The notes beneath the pieces were generated by a model. The model was not told the DNA's origin. It was given only the letters and a program-made list of their open reading frames with translations, and did not search any database. A stretch of 17,402 nucleotides of DNA, from positions 4,373 through 21,774 of the forward strand of contig VBJK01000092.1 in assembly GCA_005879655.1 (NCBI GenBank), given 5' to 3'. Position 1 is the first letter of the stretch. The number at the start of each line of letters is the position of its first letter. The position numbers were made by a program, and so were the translations under genes. This DNA is from Chloroflexota bacterium (GTDB lineage Bacteria; Chloroflexota; Ktedonobacteria; Ktedonobacterales; Ktedonobacteraceae). Below are positions 1 through 6,343 of this stretch, in pieces.

Positions 1-352
1 GTGCCCAATTAAGCTCGTCATTGATAGAAAGGAACTCTTCACCAGCGGCATCAAGAAAAGGTAATGCGTCCTGAGCACGGTCCATGCGCCGTAGTGCATC
101 GCCGCGTGCCATCAAACCCAGCGCATGATAGAGTTTGTTACGGGTGATCTCGCCAATCAGCACTAAATAACCTGCAAGAATGAATGACAGAGCGGCGTTA
201 TTATTCCAGCTGCGGTCTGCATGATCTTTCACGAGGTGAACTAAACGATCAAGGGCGACTGAGCTATATAACGGTATATTTGTTTGCAGCAAACGCCGCC
301 CCTGCTCTTCATTCGTTTCTAGGAGGGTTTTGACGAGATCTTGAGGTGTCAT
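1..352 (-). CDS. TPR-like protein, N-terminal part only (cut by window edge)
   Basis: The reading frame starts with an ATG that overlaps the TGA of the upstream zinc-finger gene (ATGA), and stays open for 117 codons to the window edge. The protein begins MTPQDLVKTLLETNEEQGRR. It is all-helical in character. Residues near 80-115 (GLMARGDALRRMDRAQDALP, then FLDAAGEEFLSINDELNW) read like tetratricopeptide helices with the usual A/G and D/E pattern. The four-base overlap implies translational coupling with the sigma/zinc-finger pair. In Ktedonobacteria such sets often end in a large TPR plus CHAT (caspase-like) protein, so a protease-type effector is possible, but no catalytic region lies in this window and that is inference only. 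Confidence 0.75.
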   Translation of the reverse strand, partial: MTPQDLVKTLLETNEEQGRRLLQTNIPLYSSVALDRLVHLVKDHADRSWNNNAALSFILAGYLVLIGEITRNKLYHALGLMARGDALRRMDRAQDALPFLDAAGEEFLSINDELNWA

Positions 353-1209
353 ACATCTTGCAAGTCTATCGTAAACTGGCCGATCACTATAACACCTTCT
401 GGAAATTGTAATTCTAGCATATAAGTAGACGGCGGTAGTGACGGAAATACAAAATTGCCGAGATCATCGACCTGCTGCGTATGTACGGCGTTTGACACTG
501 CGGCAAGTTGTACTGGTGTGCCTTGCAAGACTCCCTGTTTTGTACCCTGACGAGTGACTAGACCATTCAATTGGAACAACTCTTTATGACCGGGTTCGCG
601 CTCGACACGGAGCGAAACGCTGATATTCTCAGCAACATACTGACGAGGCCAACCGATTTGTTCCTGTTCCAGGCCATGCGCATCAGAAATTGGTGGTGGT
701 ACAACTCCACGCGCAAAAGAGATTTGTGGTGGTACAACAAGAGTTGCAATAATACGTCGTACACTTTCTGCGGCATGATCCTGCAACTGCCCGACAGCTC
801 GTTTTGTGTTCTGCACAAGACGATGATTGAAAGAGGGCGGCACCACATGATGATTCATGTGCGGCGTGGGTGCAAAGCCAACGGGTATGGGATCGCTGGC
901 AAGAAATTTTGCCAGCGAAGCGATTTCGGCGGCGCATAACATACACTGGGCGAGATGGTATTGCACTCTGAGAGCCTGCTCTGTGGCGAGCAATCCCATC
1001 TCATATTCGCCGAGTTCCTCATTGGATGGGCAATCCCAACGATAGAGCTTATGTATCAGCTTTTGTTCTATGCGTCGATACATGGCTAATTGGGAAGAAC
1101 AGCGTTGACAACGTGCCAGGTGTTGCTCAACGACAGGCCGCACCCTCTCTCCTGCTAGATAGGCGATGAACTCCTCATCGCGAATAGCACCTGGTTCACT
1201 ACACTCCAT
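349..1209 (-). CDS. Soluble protein with two tandem anti-sigma-type zinc fingers and a C-terminal beta-sandwich-like domain
   Basis: The first ~100 residues hold two copies of the zf-HC2/ZAS pattern: C3...H30-x3-C34-x2-C37 and C60...H85-x3-C89-x2-C92, each with about 25 residues between the first Cys and the His. ZAS domains usually bind and hold an ECF-type sigma factor, and the gene directly follows one, so an anti-sigma role is the natural inference. No transmembrane segment follows the fingers, unlike the usual membrane-anchored form. A linker carries VVPP three times, twice in an 11-residue tandem repeat. The last ~70 residues (GLVTRQGTKQGVLQGTPVQL through DLGNFVFPSLPPSTYMLELQ) resemble a carboxypeptidase-regulatory-like beta-sandwich. 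An ATG two codons further upstream exists, but AAAAGGAA lies 6 bases before the chosen ATG, which decides the start. 286 residues. Confidence 0.8.
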   Translation of the reverse strand: MECSEPGAIRDEEFIAYLAGERVRPVVEQHLARCQRCSSQLAMYRRIEQKLIHKLYRWDCPSNEELGEYEMGLLATEQALRVQYHLAQCMLCAAEIASLAKFLASDPIPVGFAPTPHMNHHVVPPSFNHRLVQNTKRAVGQLQDHAAESVRRIIATLVVPPQISFARGVVPPPISDAHGLEQEQIGWPRQYVAENISVSLRVEREPGHKELFQLNGLVTRQGTKQGVLQGTPVQLAAVSNAVHTQQVDDLGNFVFPSLPPSTYMLELQFPEGVIVIGQFTIDLQDV

Positions 1210-1329
1210 GAGCATTTCCTTTTGATCAATATAGATTTCCCCTTACAAAGGATTAAACGGAATGACTACGAATTTTTGCCCGTAATATTAAGCCTTTTCG
1301 TCGCACATCCGGCCTGTTCTGCGGGCTTG

Positions 1330-1345
1330 GCGCAATGAATTGCGC
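1330..1345. repeat. Short palindrome after the sigma gene
   Basis: GCGCAAT-GA-ATTGCGC is a perfect 7-bp inverted repeat with a 2-base centre, immediately after the sigma-factor stop codon. It has no T tract, so it is a weak terminator candidate at best. It could be a REP-like unit or an RNA processing hairpin between the sigma and zinc-finger genes. Confidence 0.4.
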
Positions 1346-1347
1346 GG

Positions 1348-2112
1348 CTACAGAAGTTGAGGGCGAAATAACATTCGTAGTCGTCGATTTCGCCGTAGGC
1401 GTTCCAGGACATTCCGTTTGATCCGATAGACATCATCGACCGTGGGGAACAAGCGGCGATGGCGACTACTAATTTCACCGGGCTTCATGCCCTGTACATA
1501 AGCAAGGTAGATCAAGAGACGCTCATCCTCGCCATTGAGTTCTTCCAGAATAACCTGCCAGAGTCCCTGAGCGGAAATGTTCGACACAACATCGTCTGCT
1601 GGATCATCGCTAGCGGGTTCTTGCTCTATTGATTCCAGTGTCTCTTCATATTGTCGCGCCTGACGTGCTCTTACCTCATCTGCTACAACACTATGTACAC
1701 ACATCTTCAAATATTTCAGCACAGCAGCTAGTGCATCGAAATTATCCATCTTGGCGGGAGTGAGCGCCTGCGAGAATTTAGCAAAGGCGGCATTGACCAG
1801 GGGGCCACTGCCATCCTGTCCTAAAAGTGCGGTTGCGCTTTGATGCTGGGTGATCCAGGTTAATACGAGGGGTGCGTATTGCTGATATATGGATGCCCAC
1901 GCGTCGTCATCGCGCTTGACAATGGCACGGCGAAACAGCTCCAGGCAATAGCGATCATTTGATACGCTCTGCTTGAGAAATTTGTTGGTCTCTTCTGAGC
2001 AACGGTGCGTTAACTCATCAATCGTTAGTTGCTCTGCTTGTGGTGAGATTTCACCCTGTGCTCCCAAGCCCGGTTGTGATTTTGACGGTTGAAGATGGTT
2101 GCGAGACTCCAT
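1348..2112 (-). CDS. RNA polymerase sigma factor, sigma-70/ECF-like
   Basis: The central part looks like region 2: DDDAWASIYQQYAPLVLTW, then a helix-rich stretch with YLKMCVHSVVADEVRARQAR. The C-terminus looks like region 4, a helix-turn-helix around LLIYLAYVQGMKPGEISSRH followed by the basic recognition part VYRIKRNVLERLRRNRRLR. The ~60-residue N-terminal extension before region 2 is low-complexity and not recognised. At 254 residues it is slightly longer than a typical ECF factor. A TTG 33 bases upstream is in frame, but the ATG here begins MESRNHLQ and has AGGCGG 6 bases before it. The zinc-finger protein and TPR-like protein follow on the same strand, so this is probably a sigma / anti-sigma / effector operon. 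The promoter region has been replaced by the IscB element that ends 7 bases upstream. Confidence 0.85.
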   Translation of the reverse strand: MESRNHLQPSKSQPGLGAQGEISPQAEQLTIDELTHRCSEETNKFLKQSVSNDRYCLELFRRAIVKRDDDAWASIYQQYAPLVLTWITQHQSATALLGQDGSGPLVNAAFAKFSQALTPAKMDNFDALAAVLKYLKMCVHSVVADEVRARQARQYEETLESIEQEPASDDPADDVVSNISAQGLWQVILEELNGEDERLLIYLAYVQGMKPGEISSRHRRLFPTVDDVYRIKRNVLERLRRNRRLRMLFRPQLL

Positions 2113-2119
2113 GAATATC

Positions 2120-2164
2120 CGCCTGTAAGTACCCCCGCCTAGCAAGTGGAGGTACTTACAGGCG
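2120..2164. repeat. Right-end palindrome of the IscB element
   Basis: A perfect 14-bp inverted repeat, arms 2120-2133 and 2151-2164 (CGCCTGTAAGTACC on the minus strand), encloses a 17-base loop. It is directly preceded on the minus strand by CGAAAGGAG (2173-2165), the same 9-mer that abuts the palindrome at the end of the second element (11280-11288). Subterminal hairpins of this kind are what IS200/IS605 transposases recognise. The distal arm overlaps AGGCGG (2124-2119), the likely ribosome binding site of the sigma gene. Confidence 0.75.
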
Positions 2165-2786
2165 CTCCTTTCGGGCTAGTTGGGGGTGGGGAAATCCTCA
2201 CTCCGTGATGATAGGTATAGCCATCGCTACGATGGATGGGCTGACAAAAGCGGTGTGGAACATCAGTGATTTTGCCGTGCCTAGTGCAGAAGCCCAAAAC
2301 CCTTTGGGGAATGGGAGAATTTGGGGACACCCCAAACCCCGCCAGGGTGGCTTCGCCCCCTGGACCCCCAATCCCTACCACTACACAGGCTGCATCTGTC
2401 CAGTGGGTTTTTGGCAGGCCACGCATGATGCGGTTGTATTTGGTGCGTCCACCTGAACCTGTTTCTAGGGATAGCCCAATGGCCTGCAAGCGCCGCAGGA
2501 GTTCGGAGCGGGTCACGTTGACCACGGTGGCATCTTTGAGAGGTACTTTCGTTTGGGTTAGCACATGGCAGAGTCGGTCGGGCTGATCAGCAAGGAAGTC
2601 TCGAATATCCTGCTTGAGACGTAACGGTGCGGGCACGGGTTTGTCAACCTTGTGCTTGAGAATCAGGGTGAACGGATACCTCCTATAGACGGCGGCCTTT
2701 CCCCCTTTGAGCAGCAGGCGTGCTCGCCCCGGATGGACAGGGGAAAGCGGCTGCTTATCGGTATCGATGACAAAGACGTATGACAT
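2139..2786 (-). pseudogene. iscB: Internally deleted IscB (RRXRR/PLMP domain fused to RuvC-III region)
   Basis: Residues 3-44 are a clear PLMP/RRXRR domain: VFVIDTDKQPLSPVHPGRAR, then LLLKGGKAAVYRRYPFTLIL. In full IscB the next segment is RuvC-I (DPGS...TG). Here LRLK at residue 58 jumps directly to QDIRDFLADQPDRLCHVL, which in IscB lies after HNH. RuvC-I, bridge helix, RuvC-II and HNH are therefore missing (roughly 230-240 residues by family comparison). The RuvC-III part is kept: ETGSGGRTKYNRIMRGLPKT then HWTDAACV (H128, D131). Residues ~136-169 come from a copy of the small repeat at 2281-2381. After it the normal IscB tail resumes, HGKITDVPHRFCQPIHRSDG. 215 residues against ~430-500. Nuclease activity should be absent, while omega RNA binding through PLMP is conceivable. 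The frame stays open through both rearrangements. Start chosen at MSYVFVID, where family proteins begin. Confidence 0.85.
2281..2381 (-). repeat. Partial copy of the 123-bp MITE, inside iscB
   Basis: 101 bases match the complete element at 10485-10607, starting with the terminal CTAGTGCAGAAGCCCAAAAC and ending at CCCCCAATCCCTACCAC. The other terminal repeat is missing, so one end was lost, probably together with part of iscB. The first ~60 bases are nearly identical to the other copy. The central hairpin differs (CCAGGGTGGCTTCGCCCCCTGG here is 22 bases, arms CCAGGG and CCCTGG), but folds in both. The insertion keeps the iscB reading frame. Confidence 0.8.
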
Positions 2787-2818
2787 GGCGGATGTCGTGT
2801 TCCTTCTATTTGTTTTAT

Positions 2819-3083
2819 GCCCCGTGGGGCCTCTGGTTTCCCAGGTGATGCTCACCTCGACACAGTTATCAGCCGGTACTTTCCGCTCAGCACTAGTTTC
2901 TCCCTCTACACCTGTTTAACTGAACGGTTCTAGGGCTACGGGCTGGTGAAGCACCCGCAGGTAGGTTCTTTAACGCTTACTGATAACGTTGGTTGTTTTT
3001 CAAACCTCTGTCTGCTCAAGTTTCCGGCTTGGAAGTCTAGCTTCCGAGCCTCCACCCTGACACGTCAGGATGGGGGGACTTGA
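2819..3083 (-). ncRNA. Omega RNA (HEARO-type) of the IscB element
   Basis: Read on the minus strand from 3083: a closing helix pairs 3078-3083 with 3016-3021 (TCAAGT/ACTTGA). Inside it are two hairpins, 3052-3061 with 3064-3073 (CCACCCTGAC against GTCAGGATGG, one mismatch) and a 10-bp stem 3026-3035 with 3041-3050. Next, a loop sequence CTGATAAC (2980-2987) pairs over ~110 bases with GTTATCAG (2865-2872), giving a pseudoknot. Further hairpins are 2936-2942 with 2954-2960, 2843-2848 with 2852-2857, and 2819-2823 with 2826-2830. This is the layout known for HEARO/omega RNAs, which sit directly 5' of iscB and guide its protein. The guide would be the ~16 bases just outside the closing helix (plus positions ~3084-3100). 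No gene was seen between 2787 and 3185. Confidence 0.8.
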
Positions 3084-3185
3084 CCAGCAACAGCTCCCTA
3101 CTTCCTGTTATTCTCTAGTACTAAGACGCGTTTAAGCAGTATAACATGAGGTTTAGCAGAACACAAGTTCTTTACAAACCCTATA

Positions 3186-4199
3186 CTACAACTCATGCCA
3201 GCGATCAATCCAGCTAGCCCATGTTGCGGCGTGCTTGTCCAAGCAACGCAGTATGGGTAATGTCTTCGTTGTTTCCTGTATGCCAAGTTGCCGCTCTTCC
3301 TCACTGTTAATGGACTCGCCAGTCGAACGACGCATGTTAAAGAGGAGCCAGCCGAGCCAATGGCCCATGACTCCATACAGAGCATCGGTACCCGTATTGT
3401 GAATAGTGCCACCGGCCTGCACATAGCCTTGCATGAGCGCTGTAAAAATGTCTTCTTCTGGCATGCCGACATGCAGTCCGCTCCAAGAAAGGGCAGTTCT
3501 AACTAATTCGACTGTGGGATTGATCAAGCCAGCTGCTTCCCAGTCGATGATGTAAGGCGTCTGCTCATTGTGCCAGATGACACTTTTCTGATCGAGGTCC
3601 CGGTGGCTGATCACCATGGTCTTACTCAGGACACGTCCGGCTTCAGCCTCTTGCTTGCTCCATGTGAGCAACTGAGGAAGTAGTGCGCGTACTGGATAAG
3701 CCCAGGGAATTTTCATGTCGGCGGCATGAAAGGTCAACACATCCCAGTCGTCTTCCGGCAATGGCTCCCACTCTGGCGCGTCCAGCTCAGCAAATGGCAA
3801 CTGAAGGGTATGTATACGCGCCAAGATTGTTCCTATCTGGTGAGCGCGCTCAGGTGCTACGGGACCTTGCTCGTAGATGACGCCATCCACCCAGTGATAG
3901 ACCAGGAATGTCGCGTCCTCAAGAGTCTGTAAGGGATCTCCAGCGGGCGCAAGAGCGGTAACGGCTGGTATATCATGGGTAGCCAGCGCCGCCGCGATAC
4001 GCTCTGTGAGACGATATGCCTCGTAGATGTGTGGCTTACGCATAATTGCCGGGTTCAGCTGTTTGACAGCGTAGACGCCGCGCGTTGTGGTAAGACGCCA
4101 CATGCGATGCAATACCCCGCCACTCACTGTCTCTGGCTCGCAGACAGGATTGCCCAGGTCATAGACAGTACAGAGACGTGCTATGTGAAATGTCTTCAT
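3186..4199 (-). CDS. APH/choline-kinase-fold phosphotransferase
   Basis: The protein has the aminoglycoside-phosphotransferase fold pattern. VYAVKQL (K46) is the likely ATP-binding lysine strand, VISHRDLDQKSVIW (H199-D201) the catalytic loop, and IIDWEAAG (D219) the metal-binding DFE-like motif. In the catalytic loop the usual Asn after the Asp (HxDxxxxN) is a Ser, S206, which is unusual for an active enzyme. The substrate cannot be told from sequence; these enzymes phosphorylate small hydroxylated molecules and are often mislabelled as drug-resistance genes. The ATG at MKTFHIARLC was preferred over an in-frame TTG nine bases upstream. It starts 14 bases after the DUF169 gene, so it is probably the last gene of the rnhA-DUF169 transcription unit. 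337 residues. Confidence 0.8.
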   Translation of the reverse strand: MKTFHIARLCTVYDLGNPVCEPETVSGGVLHRMWRLTTTRGVYAVKQLNPAIMRKPHIYEAYRLTERIAAALATHDIPAVTALAPAGDPLQTLEDATFLVYHWVDGVIYEQGPVAPERAHQIGTILARIHTLQLPFAELDAPEWEPLPEDDWDVLTFHAADMKIPWAYPVRALLPQLLTWSKQEAEAGRVLSKTMVISHRDLDQKSVIWHNEQTPYIIDWEAAGLINPTVELVRTALSWSGLHVGMPEEDIFTALMQGYVQAGGTIHNTGTDALYGVMGHWLGWLLFNMRRSTGESINSEEERQLGIQETTKTLPILRCLDKHAATWASWIDRWHEL

Positions 4200-4213
4200 G
4201 CTTCTCAATCAAC

Positions 4214-5035
4214 CTAAACCGCGAATTGTGCTTTTTGTTGCTGATGAAACGGGGCAAGGGCGGCATTCGCGGAGGCAATCGTTTGCAAACGCTCTACTAA
4301 TTCGGCAAACTTTTGTGCCGAGATGGTTAATACAGCTTCAGCGGGTGACAGCTCTAAATACGTGCGAGCGCCGATGCAACCAAAACTTAGCGACGTTTCA
4401 TCTGTGAGCATAGTGCGAGGAATGATCCCGCAGGTCGGTCGCCCAAAGGCGCGTTGTCCTCCTTGTAACCAGTTGACCTGGCCCAGCGCCTCTGCTACCA
4501 GCATTGCCTGCTGCGTATTCAGGATACAGAGTACTACATCGGCCTCAATTGGCAACTGGTCGAGACGGCCATAGATGATACTTTCATGCGCCTTCTTCAC
4601 GATGGGCAGTGCCGCAACCTCGGAAGGTGAAAAATACTGGACGCTTGCCATGATTTGTACTAGGGTCTGTGCACGCTCTTGCGCTGCCGCTGGCATAGTG
4701 AAGCCCATGGTCAGCATGCCAATGGGACACTCCTGCTGGTCTTGTACGTTGGCATAGAAGACACCATGTTCGGCCAGACGCCAGAAGGTGCAAGCAGATG
4801 GGACGCGCGTTGCTATATGCTGGACGCTCTCTGGTACACTCTCGACAAAAGTCAGTCCAACCGGCACGTGTTGCAATTGTAAGTACTCGATGAAACGTTG
4901 TGCTAAGTCCTGGTACAAAGTAGAGTTCCCTTCTCTAACGGTTACACAGTCTCCGCAAATTAAAAGCGGCTTACGCTTATTGACCATTTTACCACAAAAT
5001 AGCAACCAAACAGTATCATTAACAAACAGTATCAT
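4214..5035 (-). CDS. DUF169 family protein
   Basis: The middle of the protein carries the DUF169 (COG2043) pattern: VPVGLTFVESVP, then SACTFWRLAEHGVFYANV with a conserved Cys, then ECPIGMLTMGFTMP with a second Cys. The C-terminal half has LPIEADVVLCILNTQQAMLV and GRPTCGIIPRTMLTDETSLS, also typical. The biochemical role of the family is not established; the paired cysteines and Gly-rich turns suggest a ligand- or metal-binding protein, which is inference. Start: GGGGGAG lies 9 bases before the ATG at MILFVNDTVW, while the later ATG (4987, MVNKRKPLLI) lacks a good site but is closer to the usual family start. A 16-bp tandem duplication covers this start region. It begins 19 bases after the RNase H stop, in the same direction. 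Confidence 0.75.
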   Translation of the reverse strand: MILFVNDTVWLLFCGKMVNKRKPLLICGDCVTVREGNSTLYQDLAQRFIEYLQLQHVPVGLTFVESVPESVQHIATRVPSACTFWRLAEHGVFYANVQDQQECPIGMLTMGFTMPAAAQERAQTLVQIMASVQYFSPSEVAALPIVKKAHESIIYGRLDQLPIEADVVLCILNTQQAMLVAEALGQVNWLQGGQRAFGRPTCGIIPRTMLTDETSLSFGCIGARTYLELSPAEAVLTISAQKFAELVERLQTIASANAALAPFHQQQKAQFAV

Positions 5036-5054
5036 CAATATCTGCTCCCCCAAG

Positions 5055-5852
5055 TCACGCTTTGTACTTGACCACCAGGCCTTTTAGCCAATTCTTCTGT
5101 TTATCAGTCGGAGTAAAGTTATTCTTCTGTAGCCGTTTGGCCATATCGTTAACAAATTCGCGTTCGTTCTCACTGACACGCGAGTTACCAACTGCGAGTG
5201 TATCAAATAGTGCTTTGAGTTTTTGTACCTGTTGCCGGAGTGCGGCCAGTTCGGCTGAGGGGGGGCCGTTGCGTGCTTCTGGATGTTGGGATGCTTGCCA
5301 GTGCTCGTATGCCGGGTGATCTCCGTTAAATGCGCCCAGGCCTGCTAGCTCGTCGGCGCGCTCGTTATGCTCGTGTCCGGCGTGCCCACGTACCCAGATG
5401 TATGTGGGAGGCTCTGTGCGGTAGCTGAGGAGTTTGCGATACACTTCCCATAGTTCGGGATTGGCTTTCATACGGTACTGGCCTGATGCCACCTTGATGG
5501 TGTATTCGCTATCGCTATAGATGGTGAGGGGGAGCTTAGGTGGGGCCAGCGAGAGTACGGCAAGGACGGCGGCGATTTCTGCTCGGTTATTGGTCGTGGT
5601 TTCGGATTTAGGAATATGTCCGTAGCATTCCAGGCAGGGTGCATTCTTGGGAACTTTGCCAGCTACGGCATCGGCGGCTGCCCATAGTAATGCGCTCCAA
5701 CCAGCTGGACCGCCAGGATTTTTGATGCATGCGCCGTCTGTATAGGCGATGATGCCGGACTGTTCCAATGTTGGTAGAGCGGTACGCACATTCAGGTTGA
5801 GGATGGCGTTGAGTACGGATGACCACTCTAAGGCTGTTTGAACTTCGTTCAC
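5055..5852 (-). CDS. rnhA: Ribonuclease HI with C-terminal extension
   Basis: This is a type 1 RNase H that cleaves the RNA strand of RNA-DNA hybrids. The catalytic set is complete: D39 (IIAYTDGACIKNPGG), E92 (TTNNRAEIAAV), D114 (IYSDSEYTIKV), D167 with flanking His (VRGHAGHEHNERADELA). The catalytic domain spans about residues 33-172. Residues 200-222 look like a short coiled coil (ELAALRQQVQKLKALFDTLA). The last ~40 (EREFVNDMAKRLQKNNFTPT, then DKQKNWLKGLV) resemble a small helical module often found at the ends of phage and plasmid nucleic-acid enzymes. At 265 residues it is about 110 longer than E. coli RNase HI. The start is GTG, since no ATG occurs before the catalytic domain; the ribosome site (GAAAGG, about 14 bases away) is weak. 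First gene of the group with DUF169 and the phosphotransferase. Confidence 0.9.
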   Translation of the reverse strand: MNEVQTALEWSSVLNAILNLNVRTALPTLEQSGIIAYTDGACIKNPGGPAGWSALLWAAADAVAGKVPKNAPCLECYGHIPKSETTTNNRAEIAAVLAVLSLAPPKLPLTIYSDSEYTIKVASGQYRMKANPELWEVYRKLLSYRTEPPTYIWVRGHAGHEHNERADELAGLGAFNGDHPAYEHWQASQHPEARNGPPSAELAALRQQVQKLKALFDTLAVGNSRVSENEREFVNDMAKRLQKNNFTPTDKQKNWLKGLVVKYKA

Positions 5853-6343
5853 GGTGTGCAGCGACCTTTCAGCTTATATTCTAGTGGGCATGGTAGATTC
5901 TAGTAATAGACTTCACAACTACCTACCAATGAACAAGCAGATCGCGTAAATCTCTGGCATCTCCATCGCCCGACCATATGCCTTTCATAATAGCATAGGC
6001 AAGGCGAAGATAACCACTTGTTGCCCCATCGCCCCGGGTAGTTGGTCGCGAAGACAGAACTGACCGGTCGCATTATACGTGTTGCCTCCATGCTTTCTAT
6101 TTCTTGTCGAGAATTATGAAAATAGCTTTTGGGGGCGCGCCATATCGCCTACGTGATAAAATGTGTGGGTAGCTTCTACTCGCGTCCAGCACGAGCAAAA
6201 AGTGTGAGAATCCAGCAAAGAGCAAGCAACTTATCGTTAATAAAGAAAGTTAGTAGAGAGGATACAAAACGCGAGATTTGGAAAAAGCTGTTGCGATAGC
6301 GTAATATACTTATCAATAACTCGTTGGAAAGGGAGTACCAACA
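5853..6343. other. Intergenic region between divergent rnhA and pepF
   Basis: No convincing gene lies in these 491 bases. On the minus strand, about 48 codons ending at a TAG near 5927 are open (including LRLAYAIMKGIWSGDGDARD) but have no good start and no recognised family, so they may be a gene relic. An 11-bp direct repeat TA(T/G)ATTCTAGT occurs at 5875-5885 and 5894-5904, just upstream of rnhA. Promoters for rnhA and pepF must lie here. TTGGAA followed after 18 bases by TAATAT (about 6278-6307) is a possible pepF promoter, weakly supported. Confidence 0.5.

Larger units (their letters stand above)
2120..3083 (-). mobile_element. IS200/IS605-type IscB element, degenerate (omega RNA, deleted iscB, right-end hairpin)
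   Basis: Read on the minus strand, the unit runs from the closing helix of an omega RNA (3083), through an iscB open frame (2786-2139), to the CGAAAGGAG motif and right-end palindrome (2164-2120). No tnpA transposase is present, as is usual for iscB units, which are moved in trans. About 960 bp, against roughly 1.7 kb expected for a full iscB plus RNA. It lies head-on upstream of, and in the same direction as, the sigma operon. Exact ends need a comparison with an empty site. Confidence 0.7.

Noticed and set aside
571..1045. Plus-strand open frames antisense to the zinc-finger gene
   Set aside because: They oppose a gene with clear paired Cys/His motifs, have no recognisable domain and no good ribosome site.
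1266..1478. 70-codon minus-strand frame after the sigma gene
   Set aside because: It overlaps the sigma C-terminus in another frame and shows no family pattern.
3098..3472. 124-codon minus-strand frame overlapping the phosphotransferase end
   Set aside because: The conserved phosphotransferase frame covers most of it; composition looks random.
3186..4199. Antibiotic-resistance call for the phosphotransferase
   Set aside because: The APH fold is shared by many metabolic kinases; no specific resistance subfamily motif and no resistance context is visible.
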